Below, piece after piece: positions 7,917 through 15,393 of a DNA stretch of 30,985 nt. The DNA comes from an uncultured Corynebacterium sp. (GTDB lineage Bacteria > Actinomycetota > Actinomycetes > Mycobacteriales > Mycobacteriaceae), in contig NZ_CALLDG010000164.1 in NCBI RefSeq assembly GCF_937999985.1, positions 1 to 30,985 on the forward strand, written 5' to 3'. A program made the translations under genes and the position numbers. The notes below the pieces were generated by a model. The model was not told the DNA's origin, made no database searches, and saw only the letters and a program-made list of their open reading frames with translations. Each line of letters starts with the position of its first letter. The first letter of the stretch is position 1.

Positions 7917-7922
7917 TAAGGT
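7917..7922 (+). promoter_or_regulatory. -10 box of panD (leaderless-type start)
   Basis: TAAGGT fits the TAnnnT -10 pattern and lies 8 bases before the panD GTG. No ribosome-binding sequence is present. This implies a transcript that starts at or within a base or two of the start codon. Confidence 0.5.
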
Positions 7923-7930
7923 GTTCACCC

Positions 7931-8347
7931 GTGTTGCGAACAATGCTGAAATCAAAGATCCACCGTGCGACGGTCACTCAGGCCGACCTGCACTACGTCG
8001 GCTCGTGCACCATCGACGCTGATCTGATGGAAGCTGCCGACATCCTCGAAGGCGAGCAGATCGATATCGTCGATATCGATAACGGCAATCGCCTGACGAC
8101 CTACGCCATCACCGGCGACCGGGGTACCGGTGTGATCGGCATCAACGGTGCCGCCGCGCGCTTGATCAGCCCCGGCGACCTCGTCATCATCATCGGCTAC
8201 GCCCAGTACAGCGAGGAAGACCTGAAGAACTACGCCTCGCGCGTGGTCTTCGTGGACGAAAACAACAAGCAGGTGGAGCTCGGCGGCGACCCGGCTCACG
8301 TGCCGGACGGCTCGGGGCTAAAGAACCCGCGCCACCCGGAGGCCTAG
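7931..8347 (+). CDS. panD: Aspartate 1-decarboxylase (pyruvoyl enzyme)
   Basis: PanD makes beta-alanine from aspartate for PanC. The 138-residue proenzyme carries the self-cleavage site G24-S25 in LHYVGSCTI, where S25 becomes the pyruvoyl cofactor. The N-terminus MLRTMLKSKIHRATVTQADL and the GINGAAARLISPGDLVIII stretch are diagnostic. The length matches other actinobacterial PanD proteins. GTG at 7931 is preferred because it restores the conserved MLRT start; ATG 7943 is a poorer alternative. Unlike in mycobacteria, it is separated from panC by the galactose cluster. Its stop codon overlaps the stop of the convergent lipoprotein gene in one CTAG tetranucleotide. Confidence 0.97.
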   Translation: MLRTMLKSKIHRATVTQADLHYVGSCTIDADLMEAADILEGEQIDIVDIDNGNRLTTYAITGDRGTGVIGINGAAARLISPGDLVIIIGYAQYSEEDLKNYASRVVFVDENNKQVELGGDPAHVPDGSGLKNPRHPEA

Positions 8348-9561
8348 CTGATCTCGTAGTTCCCGTCGTCGTTGCGCTTCACGTGTAGGCGCCACAGCGG
8401 GATTCCTTCTTTCTTTAGAGCTTCTTTAGTCGCCGAGAGCGTCTTCATGCCGGTAACTACGAAGTCGGTATTGCCGAATCGTATGCCAACCTCCGAGCAG
8501 TAACGCTGGCTACCCTTGCCATCGGAAAGAGCCCTGATGGTGTTGTCCGCGACCTTCATCACCTCGAACTCGCCGTTGGGAGACTGCATGCCGATCTCGG
8601 TCGGGGGAACGAGCGGTGCCCTGTCCTCGTAGTCATACTCCACCTCAACACAGAGCCTGCTGTAGTCCCGCGGATTGTCGATGAGGACCGCAGAATCCTT
8701 CAGCTTCATCTCCACCTTGCCGATTCCCACATCTTCAGTGGTCGGCTCATCCTTGGACTTGGCCTTGTCGCGGGCTTCGCGGAAGCTATCGTCCACGAGA
8801 TCCATCTCGACGCGATCGCCGATCTCCAACGGGTCGTCAGCTCCGCCGATGTTCGCTTCCTTGCCCTCTAGCTCCTGGTAGCGGTTAGCCAGGTTAGTCA
8901 GTGAACGCAGCAGAGGCTTGACGGGGTCGCAGGTGTAGGTGGAGATAACCTCCGCGTATTCCAGCGGAGTGCCCTCCGGGCCGGCAAGCACGCACATGTC
9001 TTGCATCTCGATTGATTTCCACCCCTTAAGGCCCTCATCGGATAGCTCATTCCGCTCGGCATCGTTGCTGGCCAACTCCTCGAGCTGGGAGCCATCCTTG
9101 GTAGCGGACAGTCCGATGTAGATCGACGTATCTTTGAGTTCCTCGGGCTGATCACCACCGATCTGTGGCTTTAAATAACCAGAACAAGTCTCCGCATTGA
9201 GATAGACATCGGCCGAATCCAGCGGAATCATCTTCCCGCCATCCAAGTAAGCGCTGTCGTAAAACTTCTGATCCAGCTTGCAGTCGTTGAACTTCCCGTC
9301 GGCGAAGATCTCCCGCAGCTGGTCGTCGCTAATCTCCGTGGAAACCTCCGAGTAGCTGCTTGGAGCCGGCTGCCCCTTGTCGCCACTGGAGCTGCCGTTC
9401 TGGCCCCCGTAGGAGATCTCTTCACTGGCGCCCTCCGGGCGCTGGAAAGCAGAGCAGCTGGCGGTGAAAGTCAGAGCGCCTGCGGCTAGGCAGGCTGCCA
9501 GGGTGCGGGCGTAAGTACGAGCGTGGGTGCGGGTGTGGGAAGAGGGGCGTGAAGAAGACAT
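8344..9561 (-). CDS. Secreted protein, probable lipoprotein, unknown function
   Basis: A 405-residue protein. Its N-terminus is basic with an HTRTHARTYART run, followed by a hydrophobic stretch (LAACLAAGALTFTASC) that ends in a lipobox-like site with C36. Position -3 is Thr rather than Leu or Val, so lipidation is less certain than export. After that come a Ser/Gly linker (about residues 45-70) and a mixed alpha/beta domain with spaced cysteines (KFNDCKLD, AETCSGYL, QDMCVL, STYTCD, RLCVEV, QRYCSE) that may form disulfides. The ribosome site AAAGGAAG precedes the ATG. I recognise no family with confidence; DUF3558-type actinobacterial lipoproteins are a possibility. Convergent with panD, it shares a 3-bp overlap at the stop codons. 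It is probably cell-envelope attached. Confidence 0.75.
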   Translation of the reverse strand: MSSSRPSSHTRTHARTYARTLAACLAAGALTFTASCSAFQRPEGASEEISYGGQNGSSSGDKGQPAPSSYSEVSTEISDDQLREIFADGKFNDCKLDQKFYDSAYLDGGKMIPLDSADVYLNAETCSGYLKPQIGGDQPEELKDTSIYIGLSATKDGSQLEELASNDAERNELSDEGLKGWKSIEMQDMCVLAGPEGTPLEYAEVISTYTCDPVKPLLRSLTNLANRYQELEGKEANIGGADDPLEIGDRVEMDLVDDSFREARDKAKSKDEPTTEDVGIGKVEMKLKDSAVLIDNPRDYSRLCVEVEYDYEDRAPLVPPTEIGMQSPNGEFEVMKVADNTIRALSDGKGSQRYCSEVGIRFGNTDFVVTGMKTLSATKEALKKEGIPLWRLHVKRNDDGNYEIS

Positions 9562-9576
9562 GTCGAGTGCTTCCTT

Positions 9577-9604
9577 TATTTCTGGTTATGTATTTCTAGT
9601 TATG
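9577..9604. repeat. 14-bp imperfect tandem repeat upstream of the lipoprotein gene
   Basis: tatttctggttatg (9577-9590) is followed directly by tatttctagttatg (9591-9604), 13 of 14 bases identical. It is AT-rich and lies 16 bases upstream of the lipoprotein ATG, where promoter elements would be expected. It may therefore duplicate a -10 region (CATAAC/TAGAAA on the minus strand). Confidence 0.6.
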
Positions 9605-9674
9605 ACTATTTCCGGACCAATACCGGTTGTGGCTGGTGAAACTTAATGAACGGAGGGAGTTACCTAGGAGTAAG

Positions 9675-9698
9675 GGGAACAGAACGTCTTATGTTCCC
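9675..9698. promoter_or_regulatory. Inverted repeat GGGAACA-N10-TGTTCCC between lipoprotein gene and lysS
   Basis: Perfect 7-base arms at 9675-9681 and 9692-9698 lie in the divergent gap. The spacing of one helical turn between arms fits a dimeric regulator. The arms resemble SOS-type GAACA/TGTTC halves, but the spacing is too wide for a LexA box. The target could be either neighbour. Confidence 0.35.
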
Positions 9699-9759
9699 TA
9701 AAGCTAACACTCCCGGGCGACCTGCATGCCTCAATCGATTACCCGTCCCCCTCATGCGC

Positions 9760-9765
9760 TAGGCT
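9760..9765 (+). promoter_or_regulatory. -10 box of lysS (leaderless-type start)
   Basis: TAGGCT ends 8 bases before GTG 9774. There is no ribosome site before that GTG, which is consistent with a leaderless transcript beginning at the start codon. Confidence 0.5.
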
Positions 9766-9773
9766 TTGTAAGC

Positions 9774-11381
9774 GTGACTGACGCAGCAAATACCCCCGCA
9801 CAAGACCTGCCCGAACAGCTACGCATCCGCCGTGAAAAGCGGCAGCGCATCCTCGAATCCGGCAAGGACGCCTACCCGGTAGAGGTGCCACGCACCCACT
9901 CCCTGGCCGAAGTGCGCGCAAAGTGGGCAGTGAAGAAGACTGACGGTGAAGCTGAAGAGCAGCCGGCGGAGGCAGAGGGCGTCACCTACCTCGCCGCAGG
10001 CGAAGAAACCCAGGACGTAGTGAGCGTGACCGGTCGCCTGATATTCATGCGCAATACCGGCAAGCTGTGCTTCGCCACCCTGCAGGACGGCGACGGTACG
10101 CAGCTGCAGGCCATGCTCTCCCTGGCGGAGGTCGGCGAGGACGCACTCGCGGCCTGGAAGGCCGACGTGGACCTTGGCGACTTCATCGGCGTGACTGGTC
10201 GTGTGATCGCTTCCCGCCGCGGTGAGCTGTCCGTCATGGCTAGCGAGTGGGTGATGGCTGCGAAGGCGCTGCGTCCACTGCCCGTGGCGTTCGCCGAGAT
10301 GAACGAAGAAACCCGCGTGCGCCAGCGCTACAACGACCTGATCGTGCGCGAGGAAGCCCGCAAGAACGCAATGACGCGCGTGAAGGTCATCCGCGCGCTG
10401 CGCGACTACATGGAGGGCGAGGGCTTCGTAGAGATCGAAACCCCAATGCTGCAGACCTTGCACGGTGGCGCAGCGGCTCGACCGTTCGTCACGCACTCCA
10501 ACGCGCTGGATATTGACCTGTACCTGCGCATCGCCCCGGAGCTGTTCCTGAAGCGCGCCGTGGTGGGTGGCATCGACCGCGTCTTCGAGATCAACCGCAA
10601 CTTCCGTAACGAGGGTGTGGACAAGTCCCACTCCCCGGAGTTCGCAATGCTGGAGACTTACGCTGCCTGGGGCGACTACGACGACTGCGCCCGCACCACC
10701 CGCGAATCCATCCAGTACATCGTGGACCAGCTGACTAAGGGCACCGACCTGGAGGGCACTGGCAAGGTGCGCCTCGCCGACGGCACTGAGTACGACTTCG
10801 GCGGGGAGTGGAAGGAAATCGAGATGTACCCTTCGCTGAACGAGGCACTTGCGCGCAAGTACCCTGGCCAGCCAGAGGTGACGATCGACTCCACCGTTGA
10901 GGAGCTCAAGGAAATCGCTAAGGTCATTGGCCTGGACGTTCCCGCTAAGGGCGGCTGGGGTCACGGCAAGCTGGTGGAGGAGATCTGGGAGGTCTTGTGC
11001 GAGGACCAGCTGGAAGGCCCCATCTTCGTGCGTAACTTCCCCGTGGAGACCTCCCCGCTGACCCGTCAGCACCGCAGCAAGCCGGGTGTTACTGAGAAGT
11101 GGGACTTGTACGTCCGCGGCTTCGAGCTGGCCACCGGCTACTCCGAGCTGATCGACCCGGTTATCCAGCGCGAGCGCTTCGAGGATCAGGCTCGCCTGGC
11201 GGCCAATGGCGATGATGAAGCCATGCGCCTGGACGAGGACTTCCTGGCTGCCATGGAGCAGGGCATGCCGCCGACAGCCGGCACTGGCATGGGCATCGAC
11301 CGACTGCTGATGGCCCTGACCGGCCTGGGCATTCGCGAGACCGTGCTGTTCCCGATCGTGAAGCCGGAGCGCGAGAACTAG
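9774..11381 (+). CDS. lysS: Lysyl-tRNA synthetase, class II
   Basis: LysS charges tRNA-Lys. It has an N-terminal OB-fold anticodon-binding domain (about residues 70-190, with SVTGRLIFMRNTGKLCFATL) and a class II catalytic domain. Motif 2 is seen in the EINRNFRNEGVDKSHSPEF segment and motif 3 in GTGMGIDRLLMALTG. An Arg/Lys-rich N-terminal helix (EQLRIRREKRQRIL) is typical of LysS. Start: GTG 9774 (535 residues) is preferred because a -10 box lies 8 bases upstream and conservation begins shortly after; an in-frame ATG at 9726 would add 16 unconserved residues (551 total). lysS precedes clpC in mycobacteria as well, but here lipid genes and thiD intervene. Confidence 0.97.
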   Translation: MTDAANTPAQDLPEQLRIRREKRQRILESGKDAYPVEVPRTHSLAEVRAKWAVKKTDGEAEEQPAEAEGVTYLAAGEETQDVVSVTGRLIFMRNTGKLCFATLQDGDGTQLQAMLSLAEVGEDALAAWKADVDLGDFIGVTGRVIASRRGELSVMASEWVMAAKALRPLPVAFAEMNEETRVRQRYNDLIVREEARKNAMTRVKVIRALRDYMEGEGFVEIETPMLQTLHGGAAARPFVTHSNALDIDLYLRIAPELFLKRAVVGGIDRVFEINRNFRNEGVDKSHSPEFAMLETYAAWGDYDDCARTTRESIQYIVDQLTKGTDLEGTGKVRLADGTEYDFGGEWKEIEMYPSLNEALARKYPGQPEVTIDSTVEELKEIAKVIGLDVPAKGGWGHGKLVEEIWEVLCEDQLEGPIFVRNFPVETSPLTRQHRSKPGVTEKWDLYVRGFELATGYSELIDPVIQRERFEDQARLAANGDDEAMRLDEDFLAAMEQGMPPTAGTGMGIDRLLMALTGLGIRETVLFPIVKPEREN

Positions 11382-11399
11382 CGGCCAAACACCGACAGT

Positions 11400-11436
11400 C
11401 GACTGGCCACGAGGGCTGGCCGACTGGCCACGAGGG
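11400..11436. repeat. Tandem repeat after lysS
   Basis: A perfect 16-base repeat (cgactggccacgaggg) occurs at 11400-11415 and 11421-11436, period 21, within the noncoding gap after lysS. No coding role is apparent. Confidence 0.85.
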
Positions 11437-11460
11437 GGAGAGGCGCAGGAGTAGGGGGGG

Positions 11461-11493
11461 GCTGCGCGCCTGCGAAAAGCGGGCGCAGGCAGC
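11461..11493 (+). terminator. Strong GC hairpin after lysS, likely terminator without a T run
   Basis: GCTGC-GCGCCTGC (11461-11473) pairs with GCGGGCGC-AG-GCAGC (11479-11493) around a GAAAA loop, with one 2-base bulge and one G-T pair. No T tract follows, as is common for actinobacterial terminators. Part of its sequence (ggctgcgcg, gcgcaggcagc) recurs after the second acyl-CoA dehydrogenase gene near 14360. Confidence 0.55.
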
Positions 11494-11590
11494 TCGAAAA
11501 CTAGGGGAGTAGCTGGCGTGCAGCTCGCCCGTGTGGGTGTAATTCAATCTATATTTTGGCCCAAAGTGTGATGCGCGCCATTATCCTGGT

Positions 11591-11607
11591 TTATGCTACG
11601 TACATAA
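11591..11607. promoter_or_regulatory. Palindromic operator candidate before the acyl-CoA dehydrogenase pair
   Basis: TTATG-c-TACGTA-CATAA is a 16-base palindrome interrupted by one extra C. It overlaps possible -10 sequences (TATGCT 11592-11597 or CATAAT 11603-11608) and lies 60 bases before the start codon. A TetR-type lipid regulator would be a reasonable binder, but none is encoded here. Confidence 0.45.
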
Positions 11608-11667
11608 TTATCCGCACATGCAGATATGAGATTTGCGCTGACAACCAGTGAAAGGTGGCCGCACGAA

Positions 11668-13086
11668 ATGAGCGACCGAAGCAAGCGTGCCGATTCAACT
11701 CCTGGCCTGAACAACATCAAGCGAGACGCAATCGGTACCGTCATGGGAGTCCTGACGAAGTTCACCGGCTCCGACCTGGCAGAGAAGTACGGTCTGAGCA
11801 AGAAGGTGGACCGCGTTGCCTACCAGTCCACCAAGACCGGCATGCGCACCCTCGGTGCCGTGAACCGCCAGTTCAAGAAGATCAAGGGCTCCGGCAAGCC
11901 GGTACGCCTGGCTAACCAGACCGCCGATGAGAACAACCAGCCCGTCCCGACCGAGGCGCCGGCACCGGGCAAGGCACCGTTCGACCTGACCCCGACCGAG
12001 GATCAGGAAATGATCGTCGCAGCCGTGCGCGAATTCGCTGAAGAGCGCCTGCGCCCGACCGGCCACGACCAGAACGAGGCATCCGAGCCGGCAGAAGGCC
12101 TGCTGGAAGCTGCCGCCGAGCTGGGCGTTGCCCTGATCAACCTGCCGGAAGAGTACGAGGGCATTGCCTCCGCCTCCGGCGCTACCACCAACGCTCTGAT
12201 CGCCGAGGCCCTGGCATTCGGCGATATGGGCCAGGCCGTCGCCATCCTGGCACCGGCCGGCGTGGCCAACGTCATCACCAACTACGGTGACGATTCCCAG
12301 CAGAAGACCTACCTGCCGGAGTTCGCGGGCGAGTCCGTCCCGGCTTCCGCAGTGGTCGTCTCCGAGTCCCGCCCGCTGTTCGACCCGTTCACCCTGCAGA
12401 CCACCGCCGTCCGCGAGGGCGACGACATCGTCATCAACGGCGTGAAGACCATGGTTCCGAACGCAGGCAAGGCCGAGCTGTTCGTCATTGCAGTAAACCT
12501 CGACGGCGAAAACACCTTCGTTATCGTCGAGTCCGACACCGAGGGTCTGGTCGTCGAGGCTGACCCGTCCATGGGTCTGCGCGCCGCTGCTCTGGGTCGC
12601 GTCCTGCTGAAGGACGTCCGCGTCCCGGCCAGCCAGCTGCTGGGTGGCAAGGACCTACCCGCCGACGAGCGCAAGGAAAACTACGCGGAGATCATCCGCC
12701 GCTCCCGCCTGGGCTGGGCCGCACTGGCAGCCGGCACCGGCGAGGCAATCCTCGAGTACACCAAGAAGTACGTCAACGAGCGCGAAGCATTCGGCGAGCC
12801 GATCTCGCACCGCCAGGCAGTGGCCTTCATGGTCGCCAACCTGCGCATCGAGCTCGATGGCCTGCGCCTGATCCTGCTGCGCGGTGTTTCCCGCCTGGAT
12901 CAGGGCCTGTCCTTCAACCGCGAAGCTGGCCTTGCCCGCCGCTACGCATCCGACAAGGGCATGGTTATGGGCCTCGACGGCGTGCAGCTGCTCGGTGGCC
13001 ACGGCTTCACCAAGGAGCACCCGGTCGAGCGCTGGTACCGCGACATGCGCGCCATCGGCATCGCCGAGGGCGTAGTCGTCGTCTAA
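11668..13086 (+). CDS. Acyl-CoA dehydrogenase, FadE24-like
   Basis: A 472-residue flavoprotein that would oxidise an acyl-CoA at the alpha-beta bond. An N-terminal extension of about 100 residues (KRDAIGTVMGVLTK, TGMRTLGAVNRQFKKIKG) precedes the standard fold. The helical N domain starts at DLTPTEDQEMIVAAVREFA, a beta domain follows with VVVSESRPLF, and the C-terminal helical domain has the GRVLLKDVRVPASQLLG and LLGGHGFTKEHPVERWYRDMRAIG stretches. E467 in IAEGVVVV lies where the catalytic Glu of the YEGT motif sits. Start: ATG 11668 has AAAGGTGG upstream, so the in-frame ATG 11626 is not preferred. Size and order match M. tuberculosis FadE24 (Rv3139), followed by FadE23. Co-transcribed with the next gene (58-base gap). 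The substrate is unknown. Confidence 0.9.
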   Translation: MSDRSKRADSTPGLNNIKRDAIGTVMGVLTKFTGSDLAEKYGLSKKVDRVAYQSTKTGMRTLGAVNRQFKKIKGSGKPVRLANQTADENNQPVPTEAPAPGKAPFDLTPTEDQEMIVAAVREFAEERLRPTGHDQNEASEPAEGLLEAAAELGVALINLPEEYEGIASASGATTNALIAEALAFGDMGQAVAILAPAGVANVITNYGDDSQQKTYLPEFAGESVPASAVVVSESRPLFDPFTLQTTAVREGDDIVINGVKTMVPNAGKAELFVIAVNLDGENTFVIVESDTEGLVVEADPSMGLRAAALGRVLLKDVRVPASQLLGGKDLPADERKENYAEIIRRSRLGWAALAAGTGEAILEYTKKYVNEREAFGEPISHRQAVAFMVANLRIELDGLRLILLRGVSRLDQGLSFNREAGLARRYASDKGMVMGLDGVQLLGGHGFTKEHPVERWYRDMRAIGIAEGVVVV

Positions 13087-13144
13087 CCCCGCCACAATTC
13101 GAATCCATATCGAATAAGCACAAGGAACTTCAAGGAACCACATC

Positions 13145-14353
13145 ATGATTAATCTGGAACTCCCCAAGCGTTTGAAGGCGGGCCAGAACCAAGCGCACCA
13201 GGCCGCCGCCGAAATCTTCCGCCCCATCTCCCGCAAGTACGACCTCGCGGAGCACGAGCGCCCCGTCGAGCTGGACACCATGGCCAGCCTGGTCGAAGGC
13301 ATGGCAGACGCCGGCCAGGCAATGGCTGGCGCCTCCGGTGGCCGCGGCGATGACAAGAAGAAGACTGAGGGCGTCAAGAATGGCGGCAACATGGCCTCCA
13401 TCCTCAACGTTCTCGAGACCTGCTGGGGCGACGTCGGACTCACCCTGTCCATCCCCTACCAGGGTCTGGGCAACGCAGCCGTAGCGGCCGTCGCCGACGA
13501 CGAGCAGCTCGAGCGCTTCGGCAAGATCTGGGCCGCCATGGCCATCACCGAGCCGCAATTCGGCTCCGACTCCGCAGCCGTCGCCGCCACCGCCAAGCTG
13601 GATGGCGACGAGTACGTCCTGAACGGTGAGAAGATCTTCGTCACCGCCGGTGAACGCTGCACCCACGTTGTTGTCTGGGCTTCCGTAGACAAGTCCGCTG
13701 GCCGCGCAGCCATCAAGTCCTTCGTCGTCCCGCGCGACACCCCGGGCTTCGAGCTGGTCCGCCTGGAGCACAAGCTGGGCATCCGCTCCTCCGACACCGC
13801 GCACTTCATCCTGGACAACGTCCGCATCCCGAAGGAGAACCTGCTGGGCTCCCCGGAGGTGGACACCAAGAAGGGCTTCGGTGGCGTGATGGCCACCTTC
13901 GACAACACCCGCCCGATGGTTGCCGCCATGGCGGTTGGTGTAGCCCGCGCTTCCCTGGAGAAGCTGCGCGAGATCCTCACCGACGCAGGTGTAGAGATCG
14001 ATTATGACGCCCCCGCGTGGAACCAGCCCGCAGCTGCCAGCGAGTACATTCGCCTGGAGAGCGATTGGGAAGCTGCATACCTGATGACCCTGCGCGCAGG
14101 CTGGATGGCTGACAACAAGCAGCCGAACAGCAAGGAAGCCTCCGAGTGCAAGGCGAAGGCCGGCCGAATGGCCACTGACCTGACCCTGCGTGCGGTTGAG
14201 ATCGCCGGCGCTTATGGCTACTCCGAGCGTGACCTGCTGGAGAAGTGGGCCCGCGACTCTAAGATCCTGGACATCTTCGAGGGCACCCAGCAGATTCAGC
14301 AGCTGGTTGTTGCTCGCCGCGAGCTGGGTCTTTCCTCCAAGGAACTCAAGTAG
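13145..14353 (+). CDS. Acyl-CoA dehydrogenase, FadE23-like
   Basis: A 402-residue acyl-CoA dehydrogenase, close to M. tuberculosis FadE23 (401 residues). Visible family features are AAMAITEPQFGSDSAAVAAT (flavin and substrate region), VLNGEKIFVTAGERCTHVVVWA, and the C-terminal LDIFEGTQQIQQLV with the probable catalytic base E379. A charged loop near residues 60-85 (GGRGDDKKKTEGVKNGG) is an insertion relative to short-chain enzymes. The ribosome site AAGGAA is present twice (13122-13127 and 13132-13137) before the ATG. The preceding FadE24-like gene and this one probably form a functional pair, perhaps a mixed oligomer as known for other actinobacterial FadE pairs. That last point is inference. 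Confidence 0.93.
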   Translation: MINLELPKRLKAGQNQAHQAAAEIFRPISRKYDLAEHERPVELDTMASLVEGMADAGQAMAGASGGRGDDKKKTEGVKNGGNMASILNVLETCWGDVGLTLSIPYQGLGNAAVAAVADDEQLERFGKIWAAMAITEPQFGSDSAAVAATAKLDGDEYVLNGEKIFVTAGERCTHVVVWASVDKSAGRAAIKSFVVPRDTPGFELVRLEHKLGIRSSDTAHFILDNVRIPKENLLGSPEVDTKKGFGGVMATFDNTRPMVAAMAVGVARASLEKLREILTDAGVEIDYDAPAWNQPAAASEYIRLESDWEAAYLMTLRAGWMADNKQPNSKEASECKAKAGRMATDLTLRAVEIAGAYGYSERDLLEKWARDSKILDIFEGTQQIQQLVVARRELGLSSKELK

Positions 14354-14364
14354 TAGCTGGCTGC

Positions 14365-14421
14365 GCGAGAGCGCAGGCAGCGGCTACGTTGCGCGCCGCG
14401 CGCTCGAGCCTGCGCCCTCGC
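14365..14421. terminator. Bidirectional hairpin between the convergent fadE and thiD genes
   Basis: gcgagagcgcagg (14365-14377) pairs with cctgcgccctcgc (14409-14421) at 12 of 13 positions, around a 31-base GC-rich loop. A smaller nested hairpin CTGCGC-gaga-GCGCAG (14361-14376) is possible. It occupies the gap between the two convergent stop codons and would serve both. Confidence 0.6.
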
Positions 14422-14429
14422 CTAGCTGC

Positions 14430-15335
14430 CTAAAACAGGCGCACCGAGTGGTCAACGGGGCCATGGCCTTTACCGACTAGCAAACGGTCGGCATTGGCGA
14501 TGGCCTCGTTGAGCCATTTAGTGGACCAATCCAGCGCATCCTCTAGCGAATCACCCGCGCCCAGCCGAGTGGCTAGCGCGGAAGACAAAGAACACCCCGT
14601 ACCGTGGGTGTTTTTTGTTTCCACGCGCGGGGAGCCGACCTTGTGCGTCTTCCCGGCAGGGGATACTGCAATGTTTCCGGCCTCCGGTCCATACAGGTGA
14701 CCCAGCTTCACGATGACGGTGGTGTCGGTTTCCTGCGCCCACTTCGCGGCAATGTCAACGGCCTGCTGCTCGCTGGTGGCCAGTTCGGTCTTGGTCAGGA
14801 GTGCTAGTTCAGGGAGATTGGGCGTCACAACCGAAGAAGCGGCAGCGAAGTCCCGCAGTGCGTCCTCGGCGTCCGCAGTGAGCAGCCGGTCGCCCGAGGA
14901 AGCCACCGCCACCGGGTCTAGCACCGTCGTGACCTGGTGGTTCTGCAGGTAATCGCGGATGGTCTGGATGGTCTCCGTGTCGCCGAGCATGCCGATCTTC
15001 ACGGCATCGACGGTGACGTCGTCGAACACGGAATCCAGCTGCGCGCGAAGGAAATCCAGCGGGGGAGTGTGGATCTCGCGTACGCCCTGCGTGTTCTGCG
15101 CGACCAGTGCGGTAATGACGGACATGCCGTAGCCACCCGCCGCCATGATGGACTTCAGATCTGCCTGCGCGCCCGCTCCGCCTGTTGGGTCGGTGCCGGC
15201 GATGGACAGCACGCGCGGGCGGAGGGGGTTGGAGTTGCCGGGGTTTGTGTTGCTAGAGCTAGCTGGGGTGGCCGAGTTGTTGGGGCTTACGGAGTTGTTG
15301 GGGCTAACGGAGTTGTTGGGGCTGTTGTTGGTCAT
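14430..15335 (-). CDS. thiD: Hydroxymethylpyrimidine / phosphomethylpyrimidine kinase
   Basis: ThiD phosphorylates HMP and HMP-phosphate, giving HMP-PP for thiamine synthesis. The ribokinase-fold motifs are clear: LSIAGTDPTGGAGAQADLK near the N-terminus, VLDPVAVASSGDRLL, and the anion-hole/catalytic motif TKNTHGTGCSLSSALATR near the C-terminus. Start: ATG 15335 (301 residues) is chosen because a -10 box (CATAAT) lies 7 bases upstream; an in-frame ATG at 15368 would add 11 residues. The first 36 or so residues are an Asn/Ser/Pro-rich low-complexity tail with an NNSVSP repeat that precedes the enzyme fold (PRVLSIAGT). No TPP riboswitch is visible in front. It lies downstream of an acyl-CoA ligase on the same strand. 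Confidence 0.95.
   Translation of the reverse strand: MTNNSPNNSVSPNNSVSPNNSATPASSSNTNPGNSNPLRPRVLSIAGTDPTGGAGAQADLKSIMAAGGYGMSVITALVAQNTQGVREIHTPPLDFLRAQLDSVFDDVTVDAVKIGMLGDTETIQTIRDYLQNHQVTTVLDPVAVASSGDRLLTADAEDALRDFAAASSVVTPNLPELALLTKTELATSEQQAVDIAAKWAQETDTTVIVKLGHLYGPEAGNIAVSPAGKTHKVGSPRVETKNTHGTGCSLSSALATRLGAGDSLEDALDWSTKWLNEAIANADRLLVGKGHGPVDHSVRLF
15274..15327 (-). repeat. 18-bp tandem repeats inside the thiD N-terminal coding region
   Basis: Units at 15274-15291 and 15292-15309 differ by one base; a third, 15310-15327, matches for 14 bases. The period of 18 is a multiple of three and encodes NNSVSP, NNSVSP and a divergent copy, so copy-number change would keep the frame. Confidence 0.9.
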
Positions 15336-15342
15336 GCCCCTC

Positions 15343-15348
15343 ATTATG
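15343..15348 (-). promoter_or_regulatory. -10 box of thiD (leaderless-type start)
   Basis: On the minus strand CATAAT is followed by 7 bases (GAGGGGC) and then ATG. The transcript would begin at the start codon. A GAGGGG stretch is too close to the ATG to act as an ordinary ribosome site. Confidence 0.5.
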
Positions 15349-15393
15349 GCGCATTTGCTTGCGCCCACCGCCTCGGTTGGCTTTACGCAGCGC

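Noticed and set aside
8344..8347. Shared CTAG at the panD and lipoprotein stop codons as a regulatory overlap
   Set aside because: A 3-bp overlap of convergent stops is common in compact genomes and needs no special function.
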